From NCBI GenBank assembly GCA_965240325.2, contig OZ251250.1, positions 124,001-188,000 on the forward strand: a stretch of 64,000 nt of DNA, in the 5' to 3' direction. The translations under genes and the position numbers were made by a program. Positions 30,908 to 41,216 of the stretch are shown here, one piece after another. The DNA is from Rebecca billardiae RCC1528 (Eukaryota; Haptophyta). Under the pieces are notes generated by a model. The model saw nothing but the letters and a program-made list of their open reading frames with translations, was not told the DNA's origin and did not search any database. The stretch's first letter is position 1, and each line of letters opens with the position of its first letter.

Positions 30908-32500
30908 ATGGCTGCCTCCACGCCGCGCGCGCTCGCCGACCTGCCGGCCGAGGTGCTCGAGCGGATCGCGGCGTGCCTGCCGTGCGCGCGCGACCTCGCC
31001 AGCGCGAACGGCGCCTCGCGCCTCTTCCGCGACGCGCCGCCGGGCGGCCGCTCGCCCGTCGAGGCCGCGCTGCGTGAGCGCGCGGCCGCGCGCGGCCACG
31101 CGCGCGCGCTGCCGGCCGAGCTGCCGCGCGGCGCGGGCTCGTGGACGGAGGAGCTGCCCGCGCGCGAGGTAGTGCTCGAGCTGGCGCGGGCGCACGCGGG
31201 CGCCGCCGCGTGCACCGCCCACGCCACCGCGCTCGTCGACGCGCGCGGCGCGCTGCACACGTGCGGTGAGGAACGGGAACGGAACGATTTTGGAATTCTC
31301 ACGGGCCGGTGCGTGCCCGCCGCCGGGCTGGGGTACGCGGCGAGCGGCGCGGTGCTCGCGCCGCGGAGGGTGGTGAGCCTCGCCGCCGTGCGCGTCCGCG
31401 CCGTCGGCGCGGGCTGCCGCCACCTCCTCGCGCTGAGCGACGCCGGCGCCGTGTACGGCTGCGGCGACAACGGCGCCGGCCAGCTGGGGCTGGGCCACAC
31501 GGAGGCGCGCGCCGAGTTTGCGCGTGTGGGCGGCGCGCTCGCGGCGGAGCTGGTGGTGGGGATCGGCGCGGGGGGATGCCACAGCCTCGCGCTCACCGCC
31601 GCGGGCGCCGCGTACAGCTGGGGCGCCAACCACTCCGGCCAGCTCGGCCACGGCGACGCGAAGGAGCGGTGGGAGCCGGCGCGCATCAAGGCGCTGGACG
31701 GCGGCGTGCGCGTGGGCGGCGTGGCCGCGGGCGACGTGCACACGCTGCTGCTCTCGGCGTGCGGCGCGGTGTACTCGTGCGGGTACGGCCGCGACGGCCG
31801 GCTCGGCCACGGCGACCAGCAGCAGCGGCACGCGCCGGCGCGCGTCGAGGCGCTCGCGGCCGCGCCGCGCGCCGCGCACGTGAGCGCGGGTGCGGACCAC
31901 AGCCTGGTGGTGGACGCGGCGGGCGGCGCGCACTCCTACGGCTTCGGCTGGGGCGGCTGCCTGGGGTACGCGGTGGGCGGCGGCGCGCAGCTCGTGCCCA
32001 GGCGCATCGACGCGCTGCGCGCCGTGCGCGCGGTGCGCGCGCGCTGCCGCAGCTCGACGAGCGCGGTCGTCGGCGCGGACGGCAGCGTGCACGCGTTCGG
32101 CGACGCGTCGCAGAAAGTTCTCGGAACCTTCCCGGCGGCGGAGCCCTGCCGCAGCTCGACGAGCGCCTCGCAGAAGGCTCTTCTCGGAACCTCCCGCCCG
32201 GCGGCGGCGGCGGCGGCGGCGGGTGCGGCCCAGGGCGACGGCGGCGGCGCCGCGGCGGCGTGGCGCGTGCGCGCCCTCGCGCGCGAGCGCGTCGTCGACT
32301 GCGCACTCGGCCCGCGCCACGCGCTGTTCCTCACGGCAGACGGCGGCGTGCACTCGTGCGGCGCGCCCTCGGGCGCGCTCGGCCGCGGCGTGAGCGCGCG
32401 GGGCGGCCCGGGCGCTGAGGCGCCTCGCGAGCAGGCGGACGCGGCGGGGCGGGCGGGCGAGCCAGTGCGCGTCGCGGGGCTGCCGCCGCTGCTCACCTGA
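30908..32500 (+). CDS. F-box-like/RCC1 repeat protein 1
   Basis: A single exon gives 530 residues from the ATG at 30908. The N-terminus, LADLPAEVLERIAACLPCAR and NGASRLFRDA, fits an F-box. From about residue 95 there are five to six RCC1 repeats with the signature GAVYGCGDNGAGQLGLGH, GAAYSWGANHSGQLGHGD and GAVYSCGYGRDGRLGHGD. RCC1 propellers with an F-box usually act as substrate receptors of SCF ubiquitin ligases; targets are unknown. A short internal duplication near 32040-32190 repeats CRSSTSA and SQKxLGT, distorting one blade. A paralogue lies on the other strand at 41217-42704. The start is chosen because it matches the paralogue's N-terminus. Confidence 0.8.
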   Translation: MAASTPRALADLPAEVLERIAACLPCARDLASANGASRLFRDAPPGGRSPVEAALRERAAARGHARALPAELPRGAGSWTEELPAREVVLELARAHAGAAACTAHATALVDARGALHTCGEERERNDFGILTGRCVPAAGLGYAASGAVLAPRRVVSLAAVRVRAVGAGCRHLLALSDAGAVYGCGDNGAGQLGLGHTEARAEFARVGGALAAELVVGIGAGGCHSLALTAAGAAYSWGANHSGQLGHGDAKERWEPARIKALDGGVRVGGVAAGDVHTLLLSACGAVYSCGYGRDGRLGHGDQQQRHAPARVEALAAAPRAAHVSAGADHSLVVDAAGGAHSYGFGWGGCLGYAVGGGAQLVPRRIDALRAVRAVRARCRSSTSAVVGADGSVHAFGDASQKVLGTFPAAEPCRSSTSASQKALLGTSRPAAAAAAAGAAQGDGGGAAAAWRVRALARERVVDCALGPRHALFLTADGGVHSCGAPSGALGRGVSARGGPGAEAPREQADAAGRAGEPVRVAGLPPLLT

Positions 32501-32774
32501 TGCGTGCGCACGCACGCCCGCCGGCTGACGACAGCCGCGCGCCCTCCTGCTGGCGACCGGATGCCTATGATGATGACTCTGCTCGTCAGTGCTGTACTAT
32601 ACTCTACTACTGCTCTAATTTACTATAATACATACACGCGTACGACATGTTCGCTGTGGCGGCATCCGGCCGCGCGTCCGCCGCCGGTCCGCCGCGCCGC
32701 GCGCGCGCTCATCAAGATACTCAGATCACAGTAGCAGATGCCGCTGCTGCTTCAGCTCACGCAGGGGCTTAGGG
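32501..32774. other. Intergenic, convergent gene ends
   Basis: The region lies between the F-box/RCC1 gene and the GH16 gene 3' end, with a TA-rich stretch at 32590-32640. I see no gene. Confidence 0.55.
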
Positions 32775-35700
32775 CTAGGCCCCCACCGCGCGTCCGTCGT
32801 TCTGCACCGCGGCCGGCCACTGCGGGGCGGGGCCTCCCGCCGCCGCCGCCCGCGCGGCACCGCCGCCGTCCACCGCGTCCGCCGCCAGCAGAATCGGCGC
32901 GCGCATGCCGCCGTCCGCGTCGGGCGGCGCGCCGCCGCGCGCGCGGCGCGCGGCGCGCGCGGCCGCGCGCCGCACGGCGAGGCCGGCGAGGGCGGCGCCG
33001 AGCACGACGGTGGCGCATGCGCCTGCGGTGAGCAGGGTGCGCGCCGGCGCGCCGCGCAGCCAGCGCGGCCGCCCGCCCTCCGCGCCGCCGCCCGCCGCCG
33101 CCTGCTCCGCCGCCGGCACGTCCGGAGTGCGCAGCGGACCGTCAGCGGCCGCGGGCGCCGCGTCCGCGCGGCCGCCAAGCCCGCGCGTCGGCGGCGGGTG
33201 GAACGCGGGGCACGAGCGCTCGCCAGGCGGGAGCGCGGGCTCGCCGTAAAGCTCGGGATGCGCGTCGATGTACGCCTTGGTCGGAAAGTCCGGGGGGTCG
33301 CACCCGATGTTCAGCCGGTCCGGCCGCTGGTACACCCGCACGTAGTCCACGTACATCTTCCCCGGGAACTTCCCGGAAGCGGCGGCCGCGCCGCCGTTCC
33401 AAGAGCCGAGCGCGGTGTTGATCACGATCGACATTGGCTCGGCCGGCATCGTGCGCCGCGGCACGTGCTCGCAGCGGAAGCCATTCTTGTCGTCCGGCGC
33501 CTGGCCGCACACCGTGTACCTGGTGAGCGGGGAAAGAGGCATCGTGATCGTGATGATGATATTATTTGGGTTTTTTGGGGGTGGGAGGGAGGGTGTGTTG
33601 GCATGGGGCGCGGGATGGTGGCGTCAGCGGGCAGCGGGCGGGCTGCGGAAGCACAAGCGCGCAAGCAGCAGCAGCAGCAGCCGTCACCGCCGCCGCCGCC
33701 GCCGCAGCAGCAGCAGCACGGAGCGCGCCCGCCCCCTCCAACATCGCCCGTCCCCGCAACAGCGCCCGCCCGCCCCGCGCCCCGCGCCCCGCGCCGCGCC
33801 GCGCCGCCGCGCACCGGCCGAGCGCCTCCGCCGGAATTTCAAACGCAAATTCGTCGTCAATGAACCAGCGCACGTAACCGCCGTCGCCCTCGCGCCACTC
33901 GAGCCGGAACTTGCGGTAGCGCTCGGAGAGGTCGTTCAGGTTGCACACGCCGCCCTGTGTTGTGTGGCAGGCGCGGGGTCGGTGGTGGGGGCACGGCTCA
34001 GGCTCGGCACGTGCGGACCCACGCTCAGCCGCCTGGAGATTGCAATCTCGGCTCAGCCGTATTGCGCGCACGGCCGCGGCGGGGCGGCGGCTGGCAGTTG
34101 GCACGGCTGGCAGCGCCGGCCGTTGGCAGCGCCGGCCGTGCTGGCAGCGCCCGGTGTGGGCGCGCACCCCCCAGATTGCATCTCGGCCGTGGGCGCGCAC
34201 CCCCCAGATTGCATCTCGGCCGTGGGCGCGCACCCCCCAGATTGCATCTCGGCCGTGGGCGCGCACCCCCCAGATTGCATCTCGGCCGTGGGCGCGCACC
34301 CCCCAGATTGCATCTCGGCCGTGGGCGCGCACCCCCCAGATTGCATCTCGGCCGTGGGCGCGCACCGAGATTGCATCTGCCATCCCCTCCGGGCCGTGCC
34401 AGTTCGGGTTGGGCCCGAACACCGGACTGTGTCCGGACGAGTTGCCGCCGAAGCGGAGGCCGCGGTACCTGCCGTGCGCCGTGCGCCGAGCGCGCGCGGG
34501 GGCAGGGCCCAGGGGGTGAGGGAGCCGAGTGCGCAGTGGAGCGCGCCAACACCCGAGATGCAAATCTCGCGGACGCGCACGGCGCTCGCGCTGGGCGGCG
34601 CGCGCGCGCGCGTCGGCGGCGGCGGCGGAGGGGCGGGCGCAGCGGCGCACCACGACGCGGCCTTGCTGTACTTGGGCGGCTCGTACTCGAACCGCTTCGT
34701 CTCCGGGTCCTGCCGCCAGCCCGGCGGGAACTTACCCGTCTCCGGCCTGAAATACTTAGGCAGCGGCGGCGCCGCCTGCACCGAGTGAATCATCCAACCG
34801 CCAGCGCCCTCGGGCGAGTCTCCGATCTCGACGATATCTGCATGTGCCGAAGGGGCGCGGGGTGAAGGGGGCGGTGGGGTGCACGCCCACGTCGGCCCGC
34901 GCACCCCGCCACCGCTCCGCGTGCTGCTGCCCCGTGCTTTCGAATGCAAAGCCTCGCCGCACCCGCCGCCGCCGCGCCCGCCACGGAGGGCGCGCGCGCG
35001 GGCGGGCGCGGCGCGCGGCGGGGCGGGCGGCGCGCACGCACCGATCTCGGTGGCCCCGCGGCCCTGGTACGGGTGCAGCCCTTCGCCCGGCGTCGCGTTG
35101 CACCCCGAGATGCGCTGCGGCGCGAAGTCCTTCGACTGTTCCTTCGGCATCGATTCCCACGCGGAATCACACTCGGTGAGCGAATAAGGCCAGAGCCCGT
35201 CGTTGGATTCCTCGTAGATCGCGCGGCCGAGGTTGCCGAAGAGCCAGAGCGCGGGCCAGAAGCCCGCGCCCTGCGGGAACTTGGCGGAGATCTCGATCGC
35301 GCCGCCCGTGAAGCAGAACTTGTTCTGAGCGCCGCGCGGCCGATTTGGCCGAGCGCGGCGGCGTGCGGCGCGGGGCGGCGCGCGGCGGCACGTGTCAGCA
35401 GCACACACGCTGCACAGGAGAGCCCCCGCCCCGGCGCGCGCGCCGGCTGCTGCTCGCGCGCGCGTAGGGGGGGGAGCGCGAGGGCGGGCGTCGCCACGGT
35501 CCCTCCCGGCACGCGGGTCCGCCGGGCCACGCCGCGCGCGCGCGTACCCACGACTGCACCATCCCGCCCGCAAATTGCTTGCCCGTGCGGTTGGCGAGCG
35601 GCGTGTCCGAGATATTAGTCGAGATTATCTGAAGCGCATGGACGGGGTCCGGGTACTTGCGGTAGGTGCGCTCGGGCACGGACTCGTTGTGCGGGTCGAC

Positions 35701-36090
35701 GCGCACCATCGCGCCCTCGTCGCGCACCGTCGTCACCGCCTGCGGGTGGTAGTACATCGGTGAATCGTTCGTGTCGTCGCCCTTGTCTAGGGCCGTCCAG
35801 CGCTTATCTTTTCCATTTGAAAAGTCGCGGCCGGGCGTGGAGAACTCGTCGGAGAAGACGAGGTCGAGGGCGTGGCCCTCGGAGTCGGTCATCGTGCGCT
35901 CCATCGCCGGCGTGTCCTCGTCGCACCAGCAGCACTCCTCCGGCGGCGGGCGCGGCGCGGCGGCCGCGCCCGCCCGCCTGGGCGCGGTCGCGGCCGCCGT
36001 GCGCGCGTGCGCCGGCGGCGCGCCTCTCGGCGTGGGCGCGGCGGCCGCCGTGGCGGCGAGAAGGAGCGCTCCCGCGAGCCCGGCGCGCAT
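32775..36090 (-). CDS. GH16 beta-glucan protein of KRE6/SKN1 type
   Basis: Six exons, 36090-35548, 35324-35042, 34837-34651, 34468-34366, 33954-33815 and 33519-32775, keep frame at every junction and give 666 residues. The start encodes a signal peptide (RAGLAGALLLAATAAAA). LVFSDEFSTPGRDFSNGKDK, NKFCFTGGAIEISAKFPQG and FWPALWLFGNLGRAIY match KRE6/SKN1. The catalytic motif EIDIVE (about 274-279) is created across the exon 2/3 junction. WFIDDEFAFEIPAEAL and MPAEPMSIVINTALGSWNGG follow. A C-terminal helix (LLTAGACATVVLGAALAGLAV) may anchor it. Family members act in beta-1,6-glucan or storage-glucan branching; chrysolaminarin synthesis is a reasonable inference in an alga. Introns 3 and 4 carry AGAT/ATCT palindromes, and intron 4 opens with a tandem array. 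It is divergent from the fucosyltransferase-like gene. Confidence 0.88.
34156..34376 (-). repeat. 33-bp tandem array at the start of GH16 intron 4
   Basis: Six 33-bp units plus a partial seventh start at 34156, 34189, 34222, 34255, 34288, 34321 and 34354. On the minus strand each unit contains GAGATGCAATCT followed by GTGCGCGCCCAC, the same order as the real exon 4 end plus donor at 34366/34365. The array therefore looks like repeated copies of an exon-intron junction. Confidence 0.9.
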
Positions 36091-36444
36091 GCTCGACGCT
36101 ACCCTCGCGCGTGCGCTGCGGCGGGCTGGCTGACTGACGGCCGGGCGTCGACGCACCGGCGGAAGGCGGCTCACGTCCGCTGCACTCGAGCGGATGCGCG
36201 TGCGCGGCCGGGGGGAATCCTTGCGCGTGCGCGGGGGAACCTCGTTCAAATGGGCACTCAAGCACACCGCTCCGGGTGGCCGCCATCGTGCGCACGTCCG
36301 CCTCCACGGGCAACGGGGCAAACCGTCGATCCGATTGCGAAGCTTGACGAAGCAATTCGAATGGGCTGCAGAGAAGGAAGTCGTCACGACTCGTGACGAA
36401 TTCCTTCTCGCGCACTGGTAGTGGTGAGCAAGGACTTGGCCTTG
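36091..36444. promoter_or_regulatory. Divergent promoter with 19-bp inverted repeat
   Basis: The stretch separates the GH16 ATG (36090, minus) and the fucosyltransferase-like ATG (36445, plus). At 36371-36409 GAGAAGGAAGTCGTCACGA faces its complement with a one-base spacer and one mismatch. It could be a dimeric regulator site or a hairpin. No TATA box is evident. Confidence 0.55.
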
Positions 36445-38285
36445 ATGCAGGGGCCACGATGGCGGCGCGGCGCGCTCTCAGGGATCGTAGCGTGCGCCGC
36501 GCTGGCGTGCCGCGCGGCGGACGACGGCGTGGGCAGCGCGGCGTACCCGCGCGGCGTCGACACCGCCTCCCCGCCGCGCCCACGCCTCGGCGCGCACGCC
36601 GCCGCGCCGCTCAGCGACCCGGAGACGAGCCTGCAGCTTCCGGCCGAGCGCGCGCTGCGGCCGTGCTCGCTCGACGCGGACGCGCTCGCGCTGCAGCGCC
36701 AGCTCGCGGCGCTCTCGGCGTGCGCGTGCGGCGGGCACGCCGCGCCCACCAGCCACGCGCCGTCCTCCGCCGCCGCCACCCGTCCGCCCGCTGTCCCGCC
36801 GAGCGCATGCGACCCGGCCGCGCGGCCGATTGACGCGCGCATGCGCGCGCACTGGGGGCTCGGCGCGGAGCTGAGCACGCTACTCAAGCCGCTCGCGCGC
36901 GCAGTGGAGCGGCGCGCGCCGCTGCTCGACCCGGTCTTCCCGCGCGCGGGCTGCGAGCCGACGGCGGCCGAGTCGCACCCGCCGCCCGGCGGCAGGGCTC
37001 CGCCTCTGCTCAGCAGCTGCCTCGGGCTGCGGCCCTCCGCCCAGCGTTCGTGCGCGGCCGTGCGCGCGGGTGCGAGCACGCGCGCGCCGCGCCGCGCCGC
37101 GCTCGTCCACGCCCCCTCGCGCTCGGGCCAGCATCTGACCAGCGCGCGCGGCGCGGCGCGCACGCCCGCGGCCGCCCCCCGCTCTGCGCGGCGGCAGCTG
37201 ACGGCTCGCCGGCCGACAACGGGAGCGCGGCGGCGGCGGCGGCGGCGGCGCGGCCCGCGGCGGCGGCGGAGCTGGTGCGCGCGGACGTCTTCTCGCGCAC
37301 CACCGACGCGCGCGTGCCCGCGCCGTACGCGCACGCCAAGAGCCTGTTCTGGTGGACGGGCCAGGCGCTCGCATTCCTCCTCCGGCCCGCGCCGCCGCTG
37401 CTGCGCGACGCGCGCGCGCAGCAGGCGCGCTGGGGGTGGGGCGCGCGCGCGGGCGAGCGCGTGCTGGGCCTGCACGTGCGCCGCGGGGACACGTGCCTGC
37501 GCGACTGGCTCACGCGCGACGCGGCGGCGGGGTACCGCGACGGCGTGATCGAGCGGCGGCACGCGCGCCGCTGCGACCCGCTCAGTGCGTACGCGCCCGC
37601 GGCGCGCGCGCTCGCGCGCGCGCACAACCTGAGCGCCGTGTTCATTGCGACGGACGACGAGGCGGTGGTGGCGGCGGCGCGCGCGGCGCCGGCGGCGCTG
37701 CTCGGCGTGCGCCGCGTGTACGCGCTCGGGCGCGACGTGCTCAACCGCTCGATGTACTGGCGCGGGTACATGGACGACGTGCTGCGCGGCGCCGAGATCG
37801 CCATCTCGGATGGGGGGGGCGCCGAGATCGCAATCTCGGACGAGGGGGCGGCGCCGGGCGCGGGCGCGGCGGGGCCGGGCGGCGCGCCGCCTGGCGCCGC
37901 CCCCACCCGCCGCGGCTTCGACGCGCGCGCGGACGCGAGGGCGACCATGCTGGACCTGCTGCTGCTCGCGGACTGCGACGCGCACGTGGGCAAGGCCACT
38001 TCCAACCTCTTCCGGCACGCGCTTGCGCTCTCCAACGCGTTCAAGGGCGGCGACTGCGTCGTCCCGTACGCCTCCCTCGACGCGCTCTGGTGCGCAAGCC
38101 ACGGGAAGCGCGTCGGCGTCTCGTTCGTCGACTTCCGCGCCGACCCGCGCCCGGGGCGCAGAGGCGCCGGCGGCGGAGCCGGTGGCGGCGCGACGCAGCA
38201 CGCAGCAGACGCAGAGCGGCCCGGCGCGAGCGGCGCCCGCCGCCGCCGCCGGCTGCGCACGAAGGGGCACCGGTTCTACTGCTGA
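36445..38285 (+). CDS. Fucosyltransferase-like protein (GT23/O-FucT-type fold)
   Basis: Two exons, 36445-37069 and 37198-38285 (phase 1), give 570 residues. The N-terminus, GALSGIVACAALACRA, is a signal peptide or anchor. Key motifs are LGLHVRRGDTC near residue 298, the GDP-fucose-binding basic motif of alpha-1,6- and O-fucosyltransferases, then AVFIATDDEAVV, and LLLLADCDAHVGKATSNLFR, which matches the late conserved block. The exact acceptor cannot be told. Inside the catalytic half, between YMDDVLRG and the DARADARATMLDL helix, an insert encodes EIAISDGGG then EIAISDEG, from two AGAT/ATCT palindromes at 37794 and 37824. The tail is basic and low complexity. The donor GTGCGAG and acceptor GGCAG were chosen by phase; an alternative nearby donor is possible. 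Confidence 0.72.
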
Positions 38286-38933
38286 GCAGGATTGCCGCCT
38301 CTGCCCTCGCTCGTCATGCCTAGCAGACTCCCCGGGACGCGGTCCCGGGACTCCGGTCACCGAGTGACAGTCGCCCGCGGCTGCTGCTGCTATTCTGCCA
38401 ATCTGCTGATGTAGTACGCGTGTCTGAAACCGCGCGCCGCCAGAAACGGCTCGTTAGACGACGAGCAGTCGTCCGGCGGAATCTGATCGTCTCAGTCACT
38501 CACGGTCTCACGGTCCGGGTCTGCTCTTCAGAGTCTCGGACTGCACGGCGGCGGCACCGCCGCCCTGTCAAGCGCGTATGATCCGACGAATACATGATGA
38601 TGACTCATCGGATGTCGTCACTTCAGATGTGATGACGAGGTGGGGCCCACCCGCATATCATCATCGCGATTCCGAGACGAAGGACTGCTCCGCCGAGCTG
38701 GTTTGTGACCCGCGCGTAGTACTAGTAGCTCGGCTACCACGATCGAGCAGTGACCGGACCCTTGGAGTAGTAGTCCGGTGATGGTCGCGCCCCTTGCTGC
38801 GTGCAGAGCCTGCAGGCCAGACTATCTACGGCGCGGATAATGCTAGGGCGCCGGGCAATATTATCTGCATGGCTGCGCGTCAAGCCGCGATATCAAGCAG
38901 CGCAGTCGTGATGTTATCTAATCTAGTTGTACT
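38286..38933. other. Intergenic
   Basis: The region contains ATGATG/CATCAT-rich sequence around 38580-38660 and a CCCGGGACGCGGTCCCGGG palindrome near 38331-38349. I see no gene. Confidence 0.55.
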
Positions 38934-40895
38934 ATGATACGTCGTGTTCGTGCTCCGGCCAGCATGGCGGTCGTCGTCGTCGCCGCCCTCAGCGCGGTGA
39001 CGAGCGCACGCGAGTCGGCGAGCCCACTGCGGGTGGCTATCAGCGAGCTCTTCCGTGACATCTTTGCCCCTTATTTGCCGCTGAGCCCGGACGAGGCCTT
39101 GCGCGGCGGGCGTGATGTACACACGCCGAGATGCACAGCCGATCGCACTGGTGCGCCGTGGCTGGACTTGGCAGCGATGAATGGGAGCTGGGACGAGACC
39201 GTGCTCCCTCCCATGCATGCGCTCAACGCAACCATCCTCTCCGCTGCGCACCTCTTCGATCCAGCCCGCCGCTTGTGCGTGGGCGCGCGCGCGGCTGCGG
39301 GCGGCGGCCGTCCGCTTGTGGGCACGAGCGAGGCGCCCGCAGACTTTTGCGTGCAGCGCTCGGCGTCCCCGCTGCACCTGTTCGACCAGTACGCACACGA
39401 GCGGCACGTGCTCTCGCGCGCGCTGCAGCGCGCGCACACCATCTGCGGCCACGGCGCGCGCTCGCTCGACGAGCTCAAGCAGCGGGCGCGCGCGGCCGCA
39501 GGCACCGCCAGTGTGGCCGGCCAGGCGCAGCCGGAGTGGTGGTGCGAGGCGGATGTGGTGTTCGTCCCGTCCCTGCGCTTCCACTACTACGCGATCGCGG
39601 GCTCCAGCTGGGACTGGCGCGGCTGCTTTGCGCACGGCGACGTCGTGCGCCGCTTCTGGCGCGGCGTGGTCGAGCTCTTCCACCTCAGCCCTGTGCGCCT
39701 CAGGCCGCACAGCCGGCCGCCGCTGCTGGTCGTGACCGAGCCGCACAGCTACATCTCGACGCCGATGCTCCGCTCGCTCGGGGTGCTCTCCAATGCACCG
39801 AAAGGCTTCCTCGCGCGGCTGGTGCTGGGCACGACGATGAGCTCGATGACGCGCGAGCACCGCCGTCTCTTCGCGCGCGTGAACGACACGCGCAGCTGGC
39901 AGGAGGGCGCGGAGGAGGAGCTGCGCAGGCGGGAGCGGCTGCTGGCCGAGGCGGACGGCGCGGCGCGCGGCGGGACGGCGCGGCTGCTCAAAGGCTTCGG
40001 CGGCGGGCCGTTGCTCGTCACGCTGCCCCGGACCGTCGGCGTCGTGCGCGCGGCCGACTGGACCTCCCGGACGGTCTCGAAGCGGCGCCGCCCGATCGCG
40101 CTGCTGCATGACGCCGACCCGAAGCGGTCTGGGTACGGGCGCATCTACGAGCGAAAGCAGTACATCCGCCCGCTGCTGGACAGGGCGCTCCGCCGCGCGG
40201 GCGGCGTTCGCGCGTGCGGCCGGCGCAATAACGCGACGCTGCGCATCGTGGTGTGCGCGACTGACTCGGTCACGCCGTGCGCCGCGCAGTGCGAGGGCAT
40301 GCACCCGATGCTCGCGGCCTCGCGGCTGGCCATCGAGCCGCCGGGCGACACGCAGGGGCGCTCGCACGCGTACGCGGCAATGCTGGCGGGCGCGGTACCC
40401 GTTCTGGTCGAGGGCGGGCACCGCGCGTACGACGAGGACGAGCCGACGTGGTGGGCCTGGCGCGCGGCGCGCACCGCGCCGTTGCGCACACGCGCGCGCG
40501 CCGAGGCCGTCCTTGTCACTGACGGCGGCACCGTCGCCATCGAGTACTCGCGCATCGCCGTGCTGCTGAGCGCGCGCGAGGTAGTGCGCGCGGAGGCGGC
40601 TCGCGACGACGGCTGGGTGCAGCGGCTCCTGGCGCTCGCGTACAATGGCGCGCGCCTCCGGCACATGCGCGCCGAGCTGCGCGCTGTCTCGCCCTTCCTC
40701 GTGTACTCGCCCTCAGGCTGCGGCGCCGACGAGGGCGTGCCGATCAGCGGCACCTTTGCCTGGGCGCGGCCGAGGGCGACGCCGGCGCAAGCGGCGCAAG
40801 CGTCGGTGTGGCACATGCGCGTGTGTGATGCGGTCTCCGCGTTCGACGCGGTGATCTGGCGCGCGTGGCGTGCGAGCTCGCAGCTGCGCTGGTGA
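38934..40895 (+). CDS. Exostosin-family (GT47) glycosyltransferase
   Basis: A single exon gives 653 residues from the ATG at 38934; a second ATG at 38964 starts the hydrophobic MAVVVVAALSAVTSA, a signal peptide or anchor, and may be the true start. FCVQRSASPLHLFDQYAHER and CEADVVFVPSLRFHYYA match the exostosin N-lobe, PLLVVTEPHSY the middle, and RLAIEPPGDTQGRSHAYAAM with LAGAVPVLVEGG the conserved nucleotide-sugar-binding C-lobe. Exostosins add GlcA, Gal, Xyl or Ara to matrix polysaccharides; the specificity here is unknown. Expected site: Golgi lumen. Codon use and length are normal for the family, and no repeats interrupt it. Confidence 0.85.
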   Translation: MIRRVRAPASMAVVVVAALSAVTSARESASPLRVAISELFRDIFAPYLPLSPDEALRGGRDVHTPRCTADRTGAPWLDLAAMNGSWDETVLPPMHALNATILSAAHLFDPARRLCVGARAAAGGGRPLVGTSEAPADFCVQRSASPLHLFDQYAHERHVLSRALQRAHTICGHGARSLDELKQRARAAAGTASVAGQAQPEWWCEADVVFVPSLRFHYYAIAGSSWDWRGCFAHGDVVRRFWRGVVELFHLSPVRLRPHSRPPLLVVTEPHSYISTPMLRSLGVLSNAPKGFLARLVLGTTMSSMTREHRRLFARVNDTRSWQEGAEEELRRRERLLAEADGAARGGTARLLKGFGGGPLLVTLPRTVGVVRAADWTSRTVSKRRRPIALLHDADPKRSGYGRIYERKQYIRPLLDRALRRAGGVRACGRRNNATLRIVVCATDSVTPCAAQCEGMHPMLAASRLAIEPPGDTQGRSHAYAAMLAGAVPVLVEGGHRAYDEDEPTWWAWRAARTAPLRTRARAEAVLVTDGGTVAIEYSRIAVLLSAREVVRAEAARDDGWVQRLLALAYNGARLRHMRAELRAVSPFLVYSPSGCGADEGVPISGTFAWARPRATPAQAAQASVWHMRVCDAVSAFDAVIWRAWRASSQLRW

Positions 40896-41216
40896 CTTAA
40901 GTGTCAGCTGCTAGCATATGCCAGTAGTCAGCGCAGCGGCGGGGGCGCGCTCATCGTCGTCTTGACGCGGTCACACCCCGACCCCGTCATCACTACTGCT
41001 GCTGTATACAGATGTACGGTCCGAGCGTTGCTGATGCTGACTACGCCATGATGACGCGTCATCATCGTCATCGTCGTCAGCACCGCCGCCCCTTCATATA
41101 ATCATACACTACGAGTACGACGGCGTGCATGTTATGAATACGTATGATGCCGGCTGGTCCTGCCATCGGATGGCAGAGCTAGTTGCGCGAGAGTACGTAT
41201 TTACAGTCGTCGGCGA
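40896..41216. other. Intergenic, convergent gene ends
   Basis: The region lies between the exostosin and second F-box/RCC1 genes. It is rich in CATCATCG-like trinucleotides at 41045-41085. I see no gene. Confidence 0.55.

Noticed and set aside
34156-34376. CRISPR-like direct repeats
   Set aside because: The 33-bp units abut with no spacers, and the host is eukaryotic. It is a tandem array at a splice junction.
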